Source of the DNA: JAGOTP01 sp964598725
Lineage (GTDB): Bacteria; Patescibacteriota; Patescibacteriia; 2-12-FULL-60-25
NCBI GenBank assembly: GCA_964598725.1
Contig: CAZRCW010000001.1
Coordinates: 806,001 to 870,000, forward strand
Length of the DNA: 64,000 nucleotides
Direction of reading: 5' to 3'
In this document: positions 42,503-49,661 of the stretch, one piece after another
Numbering within the stretch: position 1 is the stretch's first letter
Layout of the letters: the number at the start of each line of letters is the position of its first letter
Notes under the pieces: model-generated
What the model was told of the DNA's origin: nothing
What the model saw: only the letters and a program-made list of their open reading frames with translations
The model's database searches: none
Position numbers and translations under genes: made by a program

Positions 42503-43282
42503 ATGGCATCCACCGACGACAATCCGAGTCTGAACCAACGACCAGCAGCAGCCCAGGTCAAGATCGAGGCCTGCGAGTACCCGATCGCCTGCCAACTCGG
42601 CGCCGCTCTCTTCGCCACGGCGAAGGAACTCGGCGTCCCGATGGAGGTCGTGAACTTCATGCTCGCGCCCGCCAACGCCGAACTGCGCGCTGCCCTGATC
42701 CGCTGCGCCGATCAGGCTAGGCAGCAGGCGGAGGAGTATGCACGTCATCAGGCCGGACTGAAGGCGCGACGTAGACAGATCTCGCTCACGGGCACCACGC
42801 GAGTCACGATCACCTACAACAAGCCGATGGAGGAAGCGGCAGCGGCTCGCTTCACGAGCTTGCACATCGATCGCTTGCTCGGGCAGGGCATGATCATCGC
42901 CGAAACGTACCGCGAGCGACTGGTCGCGCGCCGCGCCGACGAAAGCAGCTGCCAAGAGCTCGAGCTCATCGCTCTCGCCTGGCCGGCCGACGTCAAGATC
43001 ACGCTGCTCGATCTCCTGGCCTGGCAGAACGACTCCCATCGGGAGACCAACCTCTCGGCCGCCCTGCAGTACTTCTCGCAAGTGGGTGCGCTGAGCAATG
43101 GCGTCTACGTCGTGCCGGGCGCGAAGGAAGCGTTTATCGTTCGTGTCCAGCGCAGCGATTCGCAGGTGCCGATGCTCGGTTGCTTCGTCGACATGCGCAC
43201 CGTAGTCAGCGAAATCTACAACGGGTTCGACGGCCAACCTCTGCCCGTCTACCTCGTCACCACTCCCCCGACCTCACCCTGA
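42503..43282 (+). CDS. Cassette-array protein 1 (259 aa, GC-rich)
   Basis: Function not recognised. The ATG at 42503 has an ideal GAGGAGGT site. Soluble. An N-terminal helical region (LGAALFATAKELGVPMEVV; a charged helix AELRAALIRCADQARQQAEEYAR) leads to a C-terminal domain of about 110 residues shared with the next three genes: VKITLLDLLAW, then LSNGVYVVPG, then the end VYLVTTPPTSP. Cysteines are few and no catalytic motif stands out. First of four tandem paralogs, each with its own promoter and 3' palindrome. Confidence 0.82.
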   Translation: MASTDDNPSLNQRPAAAQVKIEACEYPIACQLGAALFATAKELGVPMEVVNFMLAPANAELRAALIRCADQARQQAEEYARHQAGLKARRRQISLTGTTRVTITYNKPMEEAAAARFTSLHIDRLLGQGMIIAETYRERLVARRADESSCQELELIALAWPADVKITLLDLLAWQNDSHRETNLSAALQYFSQVGALSNGVYVVPGAKEAFIVRVQRSDSQVPMLGCFVDMRTVVSEIYNGFDGQPLPVYLVTTPPTSP

Positions 43283-43299
43283 AGGTCGGGACCAACCTG

Positions 43300-43359
43300 C
43301 CGCCCCGCTCCCCAGCGCTGGATCCTCCAGACTCTACGGAAGCGGGGCGATTCAGTTTC
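43300..43359 (+). repeat. Array palindromic element, copy 1
   Basis: 60 bp from CCGCCCCGCT to GATTCAGTTTC, 18 bp after the stop. The outer stem GCCCCGCT/AGCGGGGC encloses an inner GCTGGA-TCC-TCCAGC hairpin. This copy lacks one T and one C of the outer arm and has one A for C change relative to the others. Confidence 0.92.
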
Positions 43360-43392
43360 CAGCATTTTCCACTATTCATGTGACTATTTTGG

Positions 43393-43422
43393 TTGACTTC
43401 CCTAGTCCCTTGCTGATATTAT
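43393..43422 (+). promoter_or_regulatory. Promoter of cassette 2
   Basis: TTGACT (43393-43398), 18-bp spacer, TATTAT (43417-43422) continuing AATACGTCTCGTT, nearly the same as at cassette 3. Leader hairpin CTCGTT...AACGAG (43430-43469) encloses TGGCC-ACATC-GGCCA. Confidence 0.8.
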
Positions 43423-43484
43423 AATACGTCTCGTTATCTAGCTTTGGCCACATCGGCCAGGGAAACGAGCAAAGGAGGTGCTAC

Positions 43485-44216
43485 ATGGCACCAAGCCGCA
43501 ACGCAGCTGAACAGAGAATCTGTGCGGCCATCCTGGCCGCCTTCAGCATCGACCGCAACGACGCTGCCGAAACGGAACGGTTTGCGGATTTCCTCGAGAC
43601 GTTCGACCGCGACGGTCAGCTCACCGATGAGTTCGAGAAACTCAAGCGTGCCTTCTCGCGCCACAAGCGCTTGCTCCGGGAGAAGGCCGAGCAACGCTTG
43701 CACAGCATCGGACAGGCCGTCGAGCTCATCCCGCTCACGGATGGACGCGTACGGCTCGACTATGATCCCGAGGTACTGACGCCGCGCGGCATCCTCGAGC
43801 AGCTCCAGGTGACGGTGCCACTGAGCGACGAGTTCATCGCGGACGTCCTCGGGCGACCGGTGACATCAGGCAAGATCGACGAGCTCGAAATCCGAGAGCT
43901 CCGCGTAAAGGGCGAGATCCTCATCAAGCTGGGAGAGCTCAAGCCGTTCTGCACGACCGGCGAACGGTCCGTCCCCTACCACGTCGGCCTCCTGTTTTAC
44001 TCGCTCGTCGCCAAGGAGCAGTTGGCGCTGCGCCCGGGACGCTACTACATCCTGTGCGACGACTCGCCCATGATCCGGATCACGGTCGCGGATCATCTCG
44101 AGGTGCCTGAGCTGTGGTTCATCGCACCCGACACGGAGACTCTGCTCGGCCAGATGACCAAGAAGGCCATGACCCAGCTCCCCGTCTTCCTCATCACGAC
44201 GCCGCCCAAGGCGTAA
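43485..44216 (+). CDS. Cassette-array protein 2 (243 aa, GC-rich)
   Basis: Function not recognised. The ATG at 43485 follows AAAGGAGGTG. The N-terminal region (ERFADFLETFDRDGQLTDEFEKLKRAF) aligns with protein 3 (LFLDLIGDLRHDGSLSGPF). The middle has a strand-rich segment (ILEQLQVTVPLSD) and the shared C-terminal domain includes LRPGRYYILCDD and VFLITTPPKA. Intracellular by sequence. Composition and codon use contrast with rsgA and spoT on either side. Confidence 0.82.
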   Translation: MAPSRNAAEQRICAAILAAFSIDRNDAAETERFADFLETFDRDGQLTDEFEKLKRAFSRHKRLLREKAEQRLHSIGQAVELIPLTDGRVRLDYDPEVLTPRGILEQLQVTVPLSDEFIADVLGRPVTSGKIDELEIRELRVKGEILIKLGELKPFCTTGERSVPYHVGLLFYSLVAKEQLALRPGRYYILCDDSPMIRITVADHLEVPELWFIAPDTETLLGQMTKKAMTQLPVFLITTPPKA

Positions 44217-44225
44217 TCCCTACAA

Positions 44226-44286
44226 CCGCCCCGCTTCCCCAGCGCTGGATCCTCCAGCCTCTACGGAAGCGGGGCGATTCAGTTTC
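44226..44286 (+). repeat. Array palindromic element, copy 2
   Basis: 61 bp, 9 bp after the stop. Full outer stem GCCCCGCTTCC/GGAAGCGGGGC (11 bp), inner GCTGGA-TCC-TCCAGC, then GATTCAGTTTC. Confidence 0.93.
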
Positions 44287-44323
44287 AGCCGATTTTCATA
44301 CCGTTATTTTTCGCTAGATTGAG

Positions 44324-44352
44324 TTGACGTTTCTTGACTTTTGCCGTATTAT
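44324..44352 (+). promoter_or_regulatory. Promoter of cassette 3
   Basis: TTGACG (44324-44329), 17-bp spacer, TATTAT (44347-44352) continuing AATATGTCTCGTT. Leader pairing CTCGTT...AACGAG at 44360-44399 matches cassette 2. Confidence 0.8.
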
Positions 44353-44417
44353 AATATGTCTCGTTCTCCAGCAGAGCCAGTTTCGGCCAGGGAAACGAGT
44401 GGTTAGGTAGCACCTTC

Positions 44418-45134
44418 ATGACGAACCTGACTCCGTCCGGTACCGACTCCGCCATCGCCGACGCGATTCGCGAGGCGCTCGGCCTCAAGACCGCCGAGGA
44501 CGACCAGCTCTTCCTCGACCTCATCGGCGACCTGCGCCACGACGGATCACTGTCCGGCCCCTTCCACGGGGTGCAAGGCGCGCTCGACCGCCTCCGGAGC
44601 CGCAAAGACGCGGCAACGAAGGTCCGTAGCGACGCCACCAGCAACACTGCGAGCTTCACGTTCAACGCGAACGTGTACCCCGACTACAACCTGGGGATCA
44701 CCAGCACGGACGTCCTCCAGCGGCTCACCGCGCTGATGGGCATCGACGCCGAGGAGTGGTGGCGCATCCGCAACCTGGTCAGCACCGAAACCTGCGACCT
44801 GCTCGAGGTCCGGCAGGTGCGCTGGGAGGGCAAGAGCAGCCTGACGCTCGAGGAGGTGCGCAACGCCGCCTTCACGAGCGGGCGCGAGACCCACGCGCTG
44901 GCCAGCCTCTCCTGGCTCGCGAACGCCCTGCGCGCGCCGCAGGGGCTGCCGCCGGGGACCTACCTGGTTCTGCCGGCCACGTCCGAGGAGAACATCGGCT
45001 TCCTGGTGACGATCACCCCCGACCGCAAGCGCTTCATCTCCTTCCAGGACCAGACCCAGTACTTCCTCCAGACGCTCCGCCACGCGGGCCCGCGCGACGT
45101 GTTCATCATCACGACCGCACCCACGAGCGACTGA
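44418..45134 (+). CDS. Cassette-array protein 3 (238 aa, GC-rich)
   Basis: Function not recognised. The closest relative in the window is protein 2: a similar N-terminal helical domain with a DG..L...F pattern, then VLQRLTALMGIDAEEWWRIRN, and the shared C-terminal domain (LPPGTYLVLP...FLVTITPDRKRF...VFIITTAPTSD). The ribosome binding site before the ATG at 44418 is weaker (TTAGGTAG). Soluble, no signal peptide. Confidence 0.82.
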   Translation: MTNLTPSGTDSAIADAIREALGLKTAEDDQLFLDLIGDLRHDGSLSGPFHGVQGALDRLRSRKDAATKVRSDATSNTASFTFNANVYPDYNLGITSTDVLQRLTALMGIDAEEWWRIRNLVSTETCDLLEVRQVRWEGKSSLTLEEVRNAAFTSGRETHALASLSWLANALRAPQGLPPGTYLVLPATSEENIGFLVTITPDRKRFISFQDQTQYFLQTLRHAGPRDVFIITTAPTSD

Positions 45135-45141
45135 CGCTACA

Positions 45142-45203
45142 CCGCCCCGCTTCCCCCAGCGCTGGATCCTCCAGCCTCTACGGAAGCGGGGCGATTCAGT
45201 TTC
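45142..45203 (+). repeat. Array palindromic element, copy 3
   Basis: 62 bp, 7 bp after the stop, same stems as copy 2 with one additional C in the loop. Confidence 0.93.
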
Positions 45204-45212
45204 AAAAGAGAA

Positions 45213-45242
45213 TTGACTTCTCGCCCTAGAACGGACTAGGCT
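45213..45242 (+). promoter_or_regulatory. Promoter of cassette 4
   Basis: TTGACT (45213-45218), 18-bp spacer, TAGGCT (45237-45242), beginning only 10 bp after repeat copy 3. Confidence 0.6.
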
Positions 45243-45306
45243 TGGGCGTTCCTTCTATCAGCTGATGTGGCTGGTACAGGCGAGCAGACCGGAGTGTAGA
45301 CGACGA

Positions 45307-46137
45307 ATGGAAAAGCGAAGACGCTCTAGAAGGTACGGCGAGCTGCTGCGACGAACGGTCCCGAAGGACCTGAAGAACGTCGATGGGCTGCTGGCGCTCA
45401 CGCTTGGCAGCCGCATTCTTCATGAAATCCAGCGCTGGGCGCGCGTGGGCGAAGGCGAACCCCTCTCGACGGATGAGGTGAGCCCGACCCAGATGCTCAA
45501 GCTCATCGCCGGCCTCAAGCCGGACGACGAGCTCTGGTACTGGCTCGTGCAGCGCGCGAACGACTATTTTCGCGAAGAACGTCGCGGTGAACGCCTGCAA
45601 CGCGAGCGCGAGGCTCGTCGCGCGGCGATCCGTATCACGCGCAGTCGACCCACCACGATCGACTACCGCGCTCCCCGAACCCAGAATCAGACCAGACGGG
45701 TCATGACCGACTGGCTCACGCGGCTCGAAGAGCAGCAGCTGAGCAACATCGGCCGGGGTGAGCAGGCACTCATCCAAAACTGGTATCGACCCGGGCGTTC
45801 CTGTCGTCAGCTGCGCGACATCTTCGTCACCTGGCCCGATGAAGTGCCGGTGACGTTCGGCGATATCCAGTCGAGCCTCGAGACGAGGGGCTACGCACGT
45901 CACTTCCCTGCCGCGATCAAGTACTTCGTTGACCGCCTTGGACGACTCAGGTCGGGCCTCTACCTGACCTTCCCCACCGACGATCTGGCGATGATCGTGC
46001 TCATCGACACCCAGGCCACTCCTCGCCGACTCGAGTGGCGTACCGTCGGAATCGGCGTCGAGGTCGAGGCCATCAAGGACGCGTGCGATGCCAGGCACCT
46101 CCCCATTCACGTCCTCATGCTGAGCCGCTCTGACTGA
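45307..46137 (+). CDS. Cassette-array protein 4 (276 aa, GC-rich)
   Basis: Function not recognised. The ATG at 45307 follows CCGGAGTG; an earlier ATG at 45265 lies too near the promoter. Most divergent member: a very basic N-terminus (EKRRRSRRYGELLRR) and an Arg/Glu-rich helix (REERRGERLQREREARR), suggesting nucleic-acid contact. The C-terminal domain keeps the pattern (VPVTFGDIQSSL...LRSGLYLTFP...IHVLMLSRSD). Confidence 0.8.
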   Translation: MEKRRRSRRYGELLRRTVPKDLKNVDGLLALTLGSRILHEIQRWARVGEGEPLSTDEVSPTQMLKLIAGLKPDDELWYWLVQRANDYFREERRGERLQREREARRAAIRITRSRPTTIDYRAPRTQNQTRRVMTDWLTRLEEQQLSNIGRGEQALIQNWYRPGRSCRQLRDIFVTWPDEVPVTFGDIQSSLETRGYARHFPAAIKYFVDRLGRLRSGLYLTFPTDDLAMIVLIDTQATPRRLEWRTVGIGVEVEAIKDACDARHLPIHVLMLSRSD

Positions 46138-46145
46138 CGCCACAT

Positions 46146-46206
46146 CGCCCCGCTTCCCCCAGCGCTGGATCCTCCAGCCTCTACGGAAGCGGGGCGATTC
46201 AGTTTC
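46146..46206 (+). repeat. Array palindromic element, copy 4
   Basis: 61 bp, 8 bp after the stop, matching copy 3 except at its first base pair. It closes the array; the spoT promoter begins 15 bp later. Confidence 0.93.
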
Positions 46207-46220
46207 AGACCTACAGACGC

Positions 46221-46250
46221 TTTACCATTTCCGTTCAAGCGGCCTACACT
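46221..46250 (+). promoter_or_regulatory. Promoter of spoT/relA
   Basis: TTTACC (46221-46226), 18-bp spacer, TACACT (46245-46250), 13 nt before the ATG; near-leaderless. Confidence 0.6.
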
Positions 46251-46263
46251 ACGAAAGATCTGT

Positions 46264-47778
46264 ATGTCCCCCGCTCTCAAAACCAGTTTTATCCAAACCG
46301 TCGACGAACTCTGCGATTTGGTCGTAAAAAACGATCGAGGAGCCGATACCGAACTGATCCGGCGTGCGTTCAAATTCGCGGATGAGGCCCATCAGGGCCA
46401 AATGCGCGCTAGTGGCGAACCTTATATCAAGCACCCGCTTCAAACTGCCGGTACATTGGCGGAAATGCATATGCCAGTCCCGATCATTATCGCTGGTTTG
46501 TTGCACGACGTTCCAGAAGATACGTCTCGCACGATCGAAGACATCAACGCCGAGTTCGGCGAAGAGATCGGCTCGATGGTCGCTGGGATCACCAAACTCA
46601 GCAAGATCAAATATCGTGGAATGGAGCGCTACATTGAGAACCTGTGCAAGATGTTCTTAGCCATGGCAGCCGATGTCCGCGTGGTCTTTATCAAGTTCGC
46701 CGATCGTCTGCATAACTTGGAAACACTGGATTCGATCCCTCAAAAAAAGCAGTATCGCATCGCCCTTGAATCACTCGAGATCTACGCACCGATTGCAAAC
46801 CGGTTGGGTATGGGTGAAATGAAAGGCAAGCTCGAGGATGCGTCATTCAAATACGTCTACCCAAAGGAGTACGAATGGACCAAACAGATTGCTCAAACGG
46901 CCCGTAATAACAAACAGGAATACGTCGACCACGTCATCGAGCAGACTAAGCTCACACTCAAAGAGAATCATATCGCCTATCACGATGTGCATGGCCGTGC
47001 GAAGCATCTGTATTCGCTCTACAAGAAACTTATCAAGAACGAACGTAACATCGCGCGTATCTACGACATTATTGCGTTGCGCGTGATCGTCCCGACGGTG
47101 GCTGATTGTTATAGCGTACTTGGCGTCATCCATAGCAAATGGACCCCGCTCAAAGGCCGTATTAAGGACTACATCGCGCAGCCAAAACCGAACGGCTACC
47201 GCTCACTGCACACGACCGTCTTCTGTGAACAAGGCGAGGTGGTTGAATTCCAAATCCGTACCCGAGCGATGCATGCCGAAAACGAATATGGAATCGCCGC
47301 CCACTGGGCCTACGATGAAAACGGCAAGCGTTCCGAACCAAGCACGAACCAGGCCCCGAACTGGGTGTCCGACTTAGCCGTTCTGCAACAAGAGTTGGGT
47401 GATAAACAAGACAAGCTCCACACGCTCGAAGAGATGAAGATCGACGCTTTTCAGAACCGTATCTTTGTCTTTACCCCACAGGGAGACGTCATCGATTTAC
47501 CTGAAGGTAGCAGCTGCGTTGACTTCGCTTACGCCGTCCATACCCAAATCGGCGATACGTGTACCGGCGCAAAGATCAATGAAGAAGTCGCTCCGCTTGA
47601 TCGTGTACTCAAAAATGGTGACGTCGTCGATATCAGCACCGACAAGAATCGCAAAGGACCAAACCCGGACTGGATCAAATTCGTGAAGACGCGTCACGCT
47701 AAATCCAAGATCCGTCAGATGGCCAAATCTCGTCTTGGCAGCTGGATCAAAGGTATTCTTCCAGGAAACGGAAATTAG
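46264..47778 (+). CDS. RelA/SpoT-type (p)ppGpp synthetase/hydrolase, short form
   Basis: 504 residues. The N-terminal HD hydrolase domain (AHQGQMRASGEPYIKHP; LLHDVPEDT), then the synthetase domain (YDIIALRVIV; KPNGYRSLHTTV) and a TGS domain (IFVFTPQGDVIDLP) are present. The C-terminal helical/zinc/ACT regulatory half of classical 700-residue proteins is missing. HD residues are kept, so it may both make and degrade the alarmone, without the usual ribosome-sensing end. Not in an operon with its GC-rich neighbours. Confidence 0.94.
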   Translation: MSPALKTSFIQTVDELCDLVVKNDRGADTELIRRAFKFADEAHQGQMRASGEPYIKHPLQTAGTLAEMHMPVPIIIAGLLHDVPEDTSRTIEDINAEFGEEIGSMVAGITKLSKIKYRGMERYIENLCKMFLAMAADVRVVFIKFADRLHNLETLDSIPQKKQYRIALESLEIYAPIANRLGMGEMKGKLEDASFKYVYPKEYEWTKQIAQTARNNKQEYVDHVIEQTKLTLKENHIAYHDVHGRAKHLYSLYKKLIKNERNIARIYDIIALRVIVPTVADCYSVLGVIHSKWTPLKGRIKDYIAQPKPNGYRSLHTTVFCEQGEVVEFQIRTRAMHAENEYGIAAHWAYDENGKRSEPSTNQAPNWVSDLAVLQQELGDKQDKLHTLEEMKIDAFQNRIFVFTPQGDVIDLPEGSSCVDFAYAVHTQIGDTCTGAKINEEVAPLDRVLKNGDVVDISTDKNRKGPNPDWIKFVKTRHAKSKIRQMAKSRLGSWIKGILPGNGN

Positions 47779-47804
47779 CCCGCCGTCAACGACCCTAGAA
47801 ACAC

Positions 47805-47828
47805 AAAAGACGCCGTTAGGCGTCTTTT
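47805..47828. terminator. Bidirectional terminator between spoT and parB
   Basis: AAAAGACGCC-GTTA-GGCGTCTTTT; the parB stop codon (47816-47818) lies inside the loop, so one hairpin serves both convergent genes. Confidence 0.88.
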
Positions 47829-48793
47829 GCTTGCTCGAGGAGAGCAGTCAAGCGTGTGAACTCTTCAGGCGAAGTAAAGCGCAAGCGAATTTCCCCTACA
47901 CCTCTTTGATTCCGCTTAATTTCGACGCGACAATGGAGCTGATCTCGTAGTCGGAACTCGATATCGGCTACATTCGGATCTTTCAGATCGGATGGGCGAC
48001 GTACCGACACTCGGTCTTCCACCTGACGAACGGTCAGCCCCTCACTGATCAAGGTATGAAATAATTTCAAACGCTCTTCATCGGTTGGTAGAGCGAGCAA
48101 CGTACGAGCGTTCGATGCACTGATCTTCCCTTCAACGACGGCATCACGAATCTCTTTCGGCAACATGAGTAGACGGATCGTATTCGCTACCTGGGAGCGA
48201 CTCTTGCCGACCTTGGCTGCAATCTCTTCCTGCGTGAGGCCAAACTCATCCGCTAAACGAGCATAAGCTGACGCTTCTTCCATCGCATTCAAATCCTGAC
48301 GCTGGATGTTCTCAATGATGGCGAGTTCAAGTTGTTGTTGCTCAGTCGCCTGACGAATGATCACCGGAGCTGTTTTCTCACCCAAAATCGACATCGCACG
48401 GAAACGACGCTCACCAGCAATCAGCTGATAGCTCCCATCCGCACCGGCCGGCGTCACAACGAGCGGCTGCAACAATCCATGTTCTTTGATGCTGCTCATC
48501 AACTCCTCGAGCTCATCGTGCGAGAACTGCGTACGTGGCTGGAACGGATTGCGTTTGATGTGGTCGAGCGGGATCTGGCGAATCTGCATCCCCGGTTCGT
48601 TTCCAAGATCGAGCAACTTCTCTTCAGGCGTACGCTGAACAGGCGCTAGCGAAGCAACAGAAAAAGAGGCGGACTCAACCGGCTGAGAAGAGGCTGGGGC
48701 CGCCTGTTGCGCCACTGGAGCAGGCGTTGGCGCCTTGGGCGGGATAATGGCACCTAAACCACGGCCAAGGCCGGAAGGACGGGAAGGCATCAT
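47816..48793 (-). CDS. parB: Chromosome partitioning protein ParB
   Basis: 325 residues. DNA-binding CTPase that loads at parS. The N-terminus begins with the ParA-activating motif RPSGLGRGLGAIIP. The CTP-binding ParB/Srx domain carries NPFQPRTQF and GERRFRA. A helix-turn-helix (LTQEEIAAKVGKSRSQVANTIRLL) and a C-terminal dimer domain follow. The start overlaps the parA stop by 4 bp. I found no perfect parS site in the window. Confidence 0.96.
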   Translation of the reverse strand: MMPSRPSGLGRGLGAIIPPKAPTPAPVAQQAAPASSQPVESASFSVASLAPVQRTPEEKLLDLGNEPGMQIRQIPLDHIKRNPFQPRTQFSHDELEELMSSIKEHGLLQPLVVTPAGADGSYQLIAGERRFRAMSILGEKTAPVIIRQATEQQQLELAIIENIQRQDLNAMEEASAYARLADEFGLTQEEIAAKVGKSRSQVANTIRLLMLPKEIRDAVVEGKISASNARTLLALPTDEERLKLFHTLISEGLTVRQVEDRVSVRRPSDLKDPNVADIEFRLRDQLHCRVEIKRNQRGVGEIRLRFTSPEEFTRLTALLEQAKDA

Positions 48794-49578
48794 AAGGTAC
48801 GAATGTGGTAATGGTTAACTTCACGTTCCAACACTTCACGCGCTAAACGCTCATAGGCCTTGGCTCCTTTCGATCCCCCATCAAAATGCGCGATGCTCCG
48901 ACCAAACGACGGCGCTTCGGCTAAGCGCACGTTGCGTGGAATGACTGACCGGAATATATTATTTGGGAAGTATTTGTAGAGTTCTTGTAGAACATCGTCC
49001 GATAGCTTGGTGCGACCATCGTACATGGTGATGACAGCACCCAAGATATCGATTTCCGGACGCAAACGATCCTGTACGAGCTGGACCGTGTCGAGCAACT
49101 GGCTCAACCCTTCAAGGGCGTAATACTCCGCTTGAACCGGAATCAAAATCTCATCGCCAGCCACCAAGCCGTTCAAGGTAATCAGACCGAGCGTCGGCGG
49201 ACAATCAATCAAAATAAAATCGTAGTCATTACGAACCTCGCGTAACGCATCCCGCAACTTGTACTCACGCTGTTCCATCCCAACAAGTTCGACGTTCAAA
49301 CCGGCGAGGGCATTCGTTGATGGAGCAATCTTGAGTCCAACATGGGCGGTTGGTTGAGCGATCTCTTTGAATGAGGCTTGGCCCAAGACCGCTTCATAGA
49401 CGCCGCGCTCGATCTGACGATGATCGATCCCGATTCCGGAAGTGGCGTTGGCCTGCGGGTCCAAATCGACAATCAAGACAAATTTGCCGAGTTCGGCAAG
49501 ATAGGCGCCCAAGTTAATGGCCGTCGTCGTCTTTCCTACCCCTCCTTTTTGATTGACGATGGAAATAATTCGGGCCAT
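48790..49578 (-). CDS. parA: Chromosome partitioning ATPase ParA (Soj)
   Basis: 262 residues. Deviant Walker A KGGVGKTTTAIN at residues about 11-22, Walker B ILIDCPPTLG. ATP-dependent DNA-binding partner of ParB that positions origins. Usual length for chromosomal ParA. No Shine-Dalgarno sequence. Confidence 0.97.
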   Translation of the reverse strand: MARIISIVNQKGGVGKTTTAINLGAYLAELGKFVLIVDLDPQANATSGIGIDHRQIERGVYEAVLGQASFKEIAQPTAHVGLKIAPSTNALAGLNVELVGMEQREYKLRDALREVRNDYDFILIDCPPTLGLITLNGLVAGDEILIPVQAEYYALEGLSQLLDTVQLVQDRLRPEIDILGAVITMYDGRTKLSDDVLQELYKYFPNNIFRSVIPRNVRLAEAPSFGRSIAHFDGGSKGAKAYERLAREVLEREVNHYHIRTL

Positions 49579-49661
49579 ACCAAGGGTCGACGAGGAACTG
49601 CTTTAGAGCTTCAAAACGTGGTCAGTGTAAACGAGGAGCGGCTCGGTCGCAAGGCGGAAAA

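Noticed and set aside
45226..46143. 305-codon minus-strand frame opposite cassette protein 4
   Set aside because: Shadow frame that runs across the promoter; the plus-strand gene shares a domain with its neighbours.
43300..46206. Array palindromes as a CRISPR array
   Set aside because: Copies are 0.9-1 kb apart and separate genes, far from the 60-80 bp periodicity of CRISPR; no cas genes.
43300..46206. Array palindromes as integron attC sites
   Set aside because: No GTTRRRY core, no integron integrase in the window and each gene has its own promoter; kept only as an analogy.
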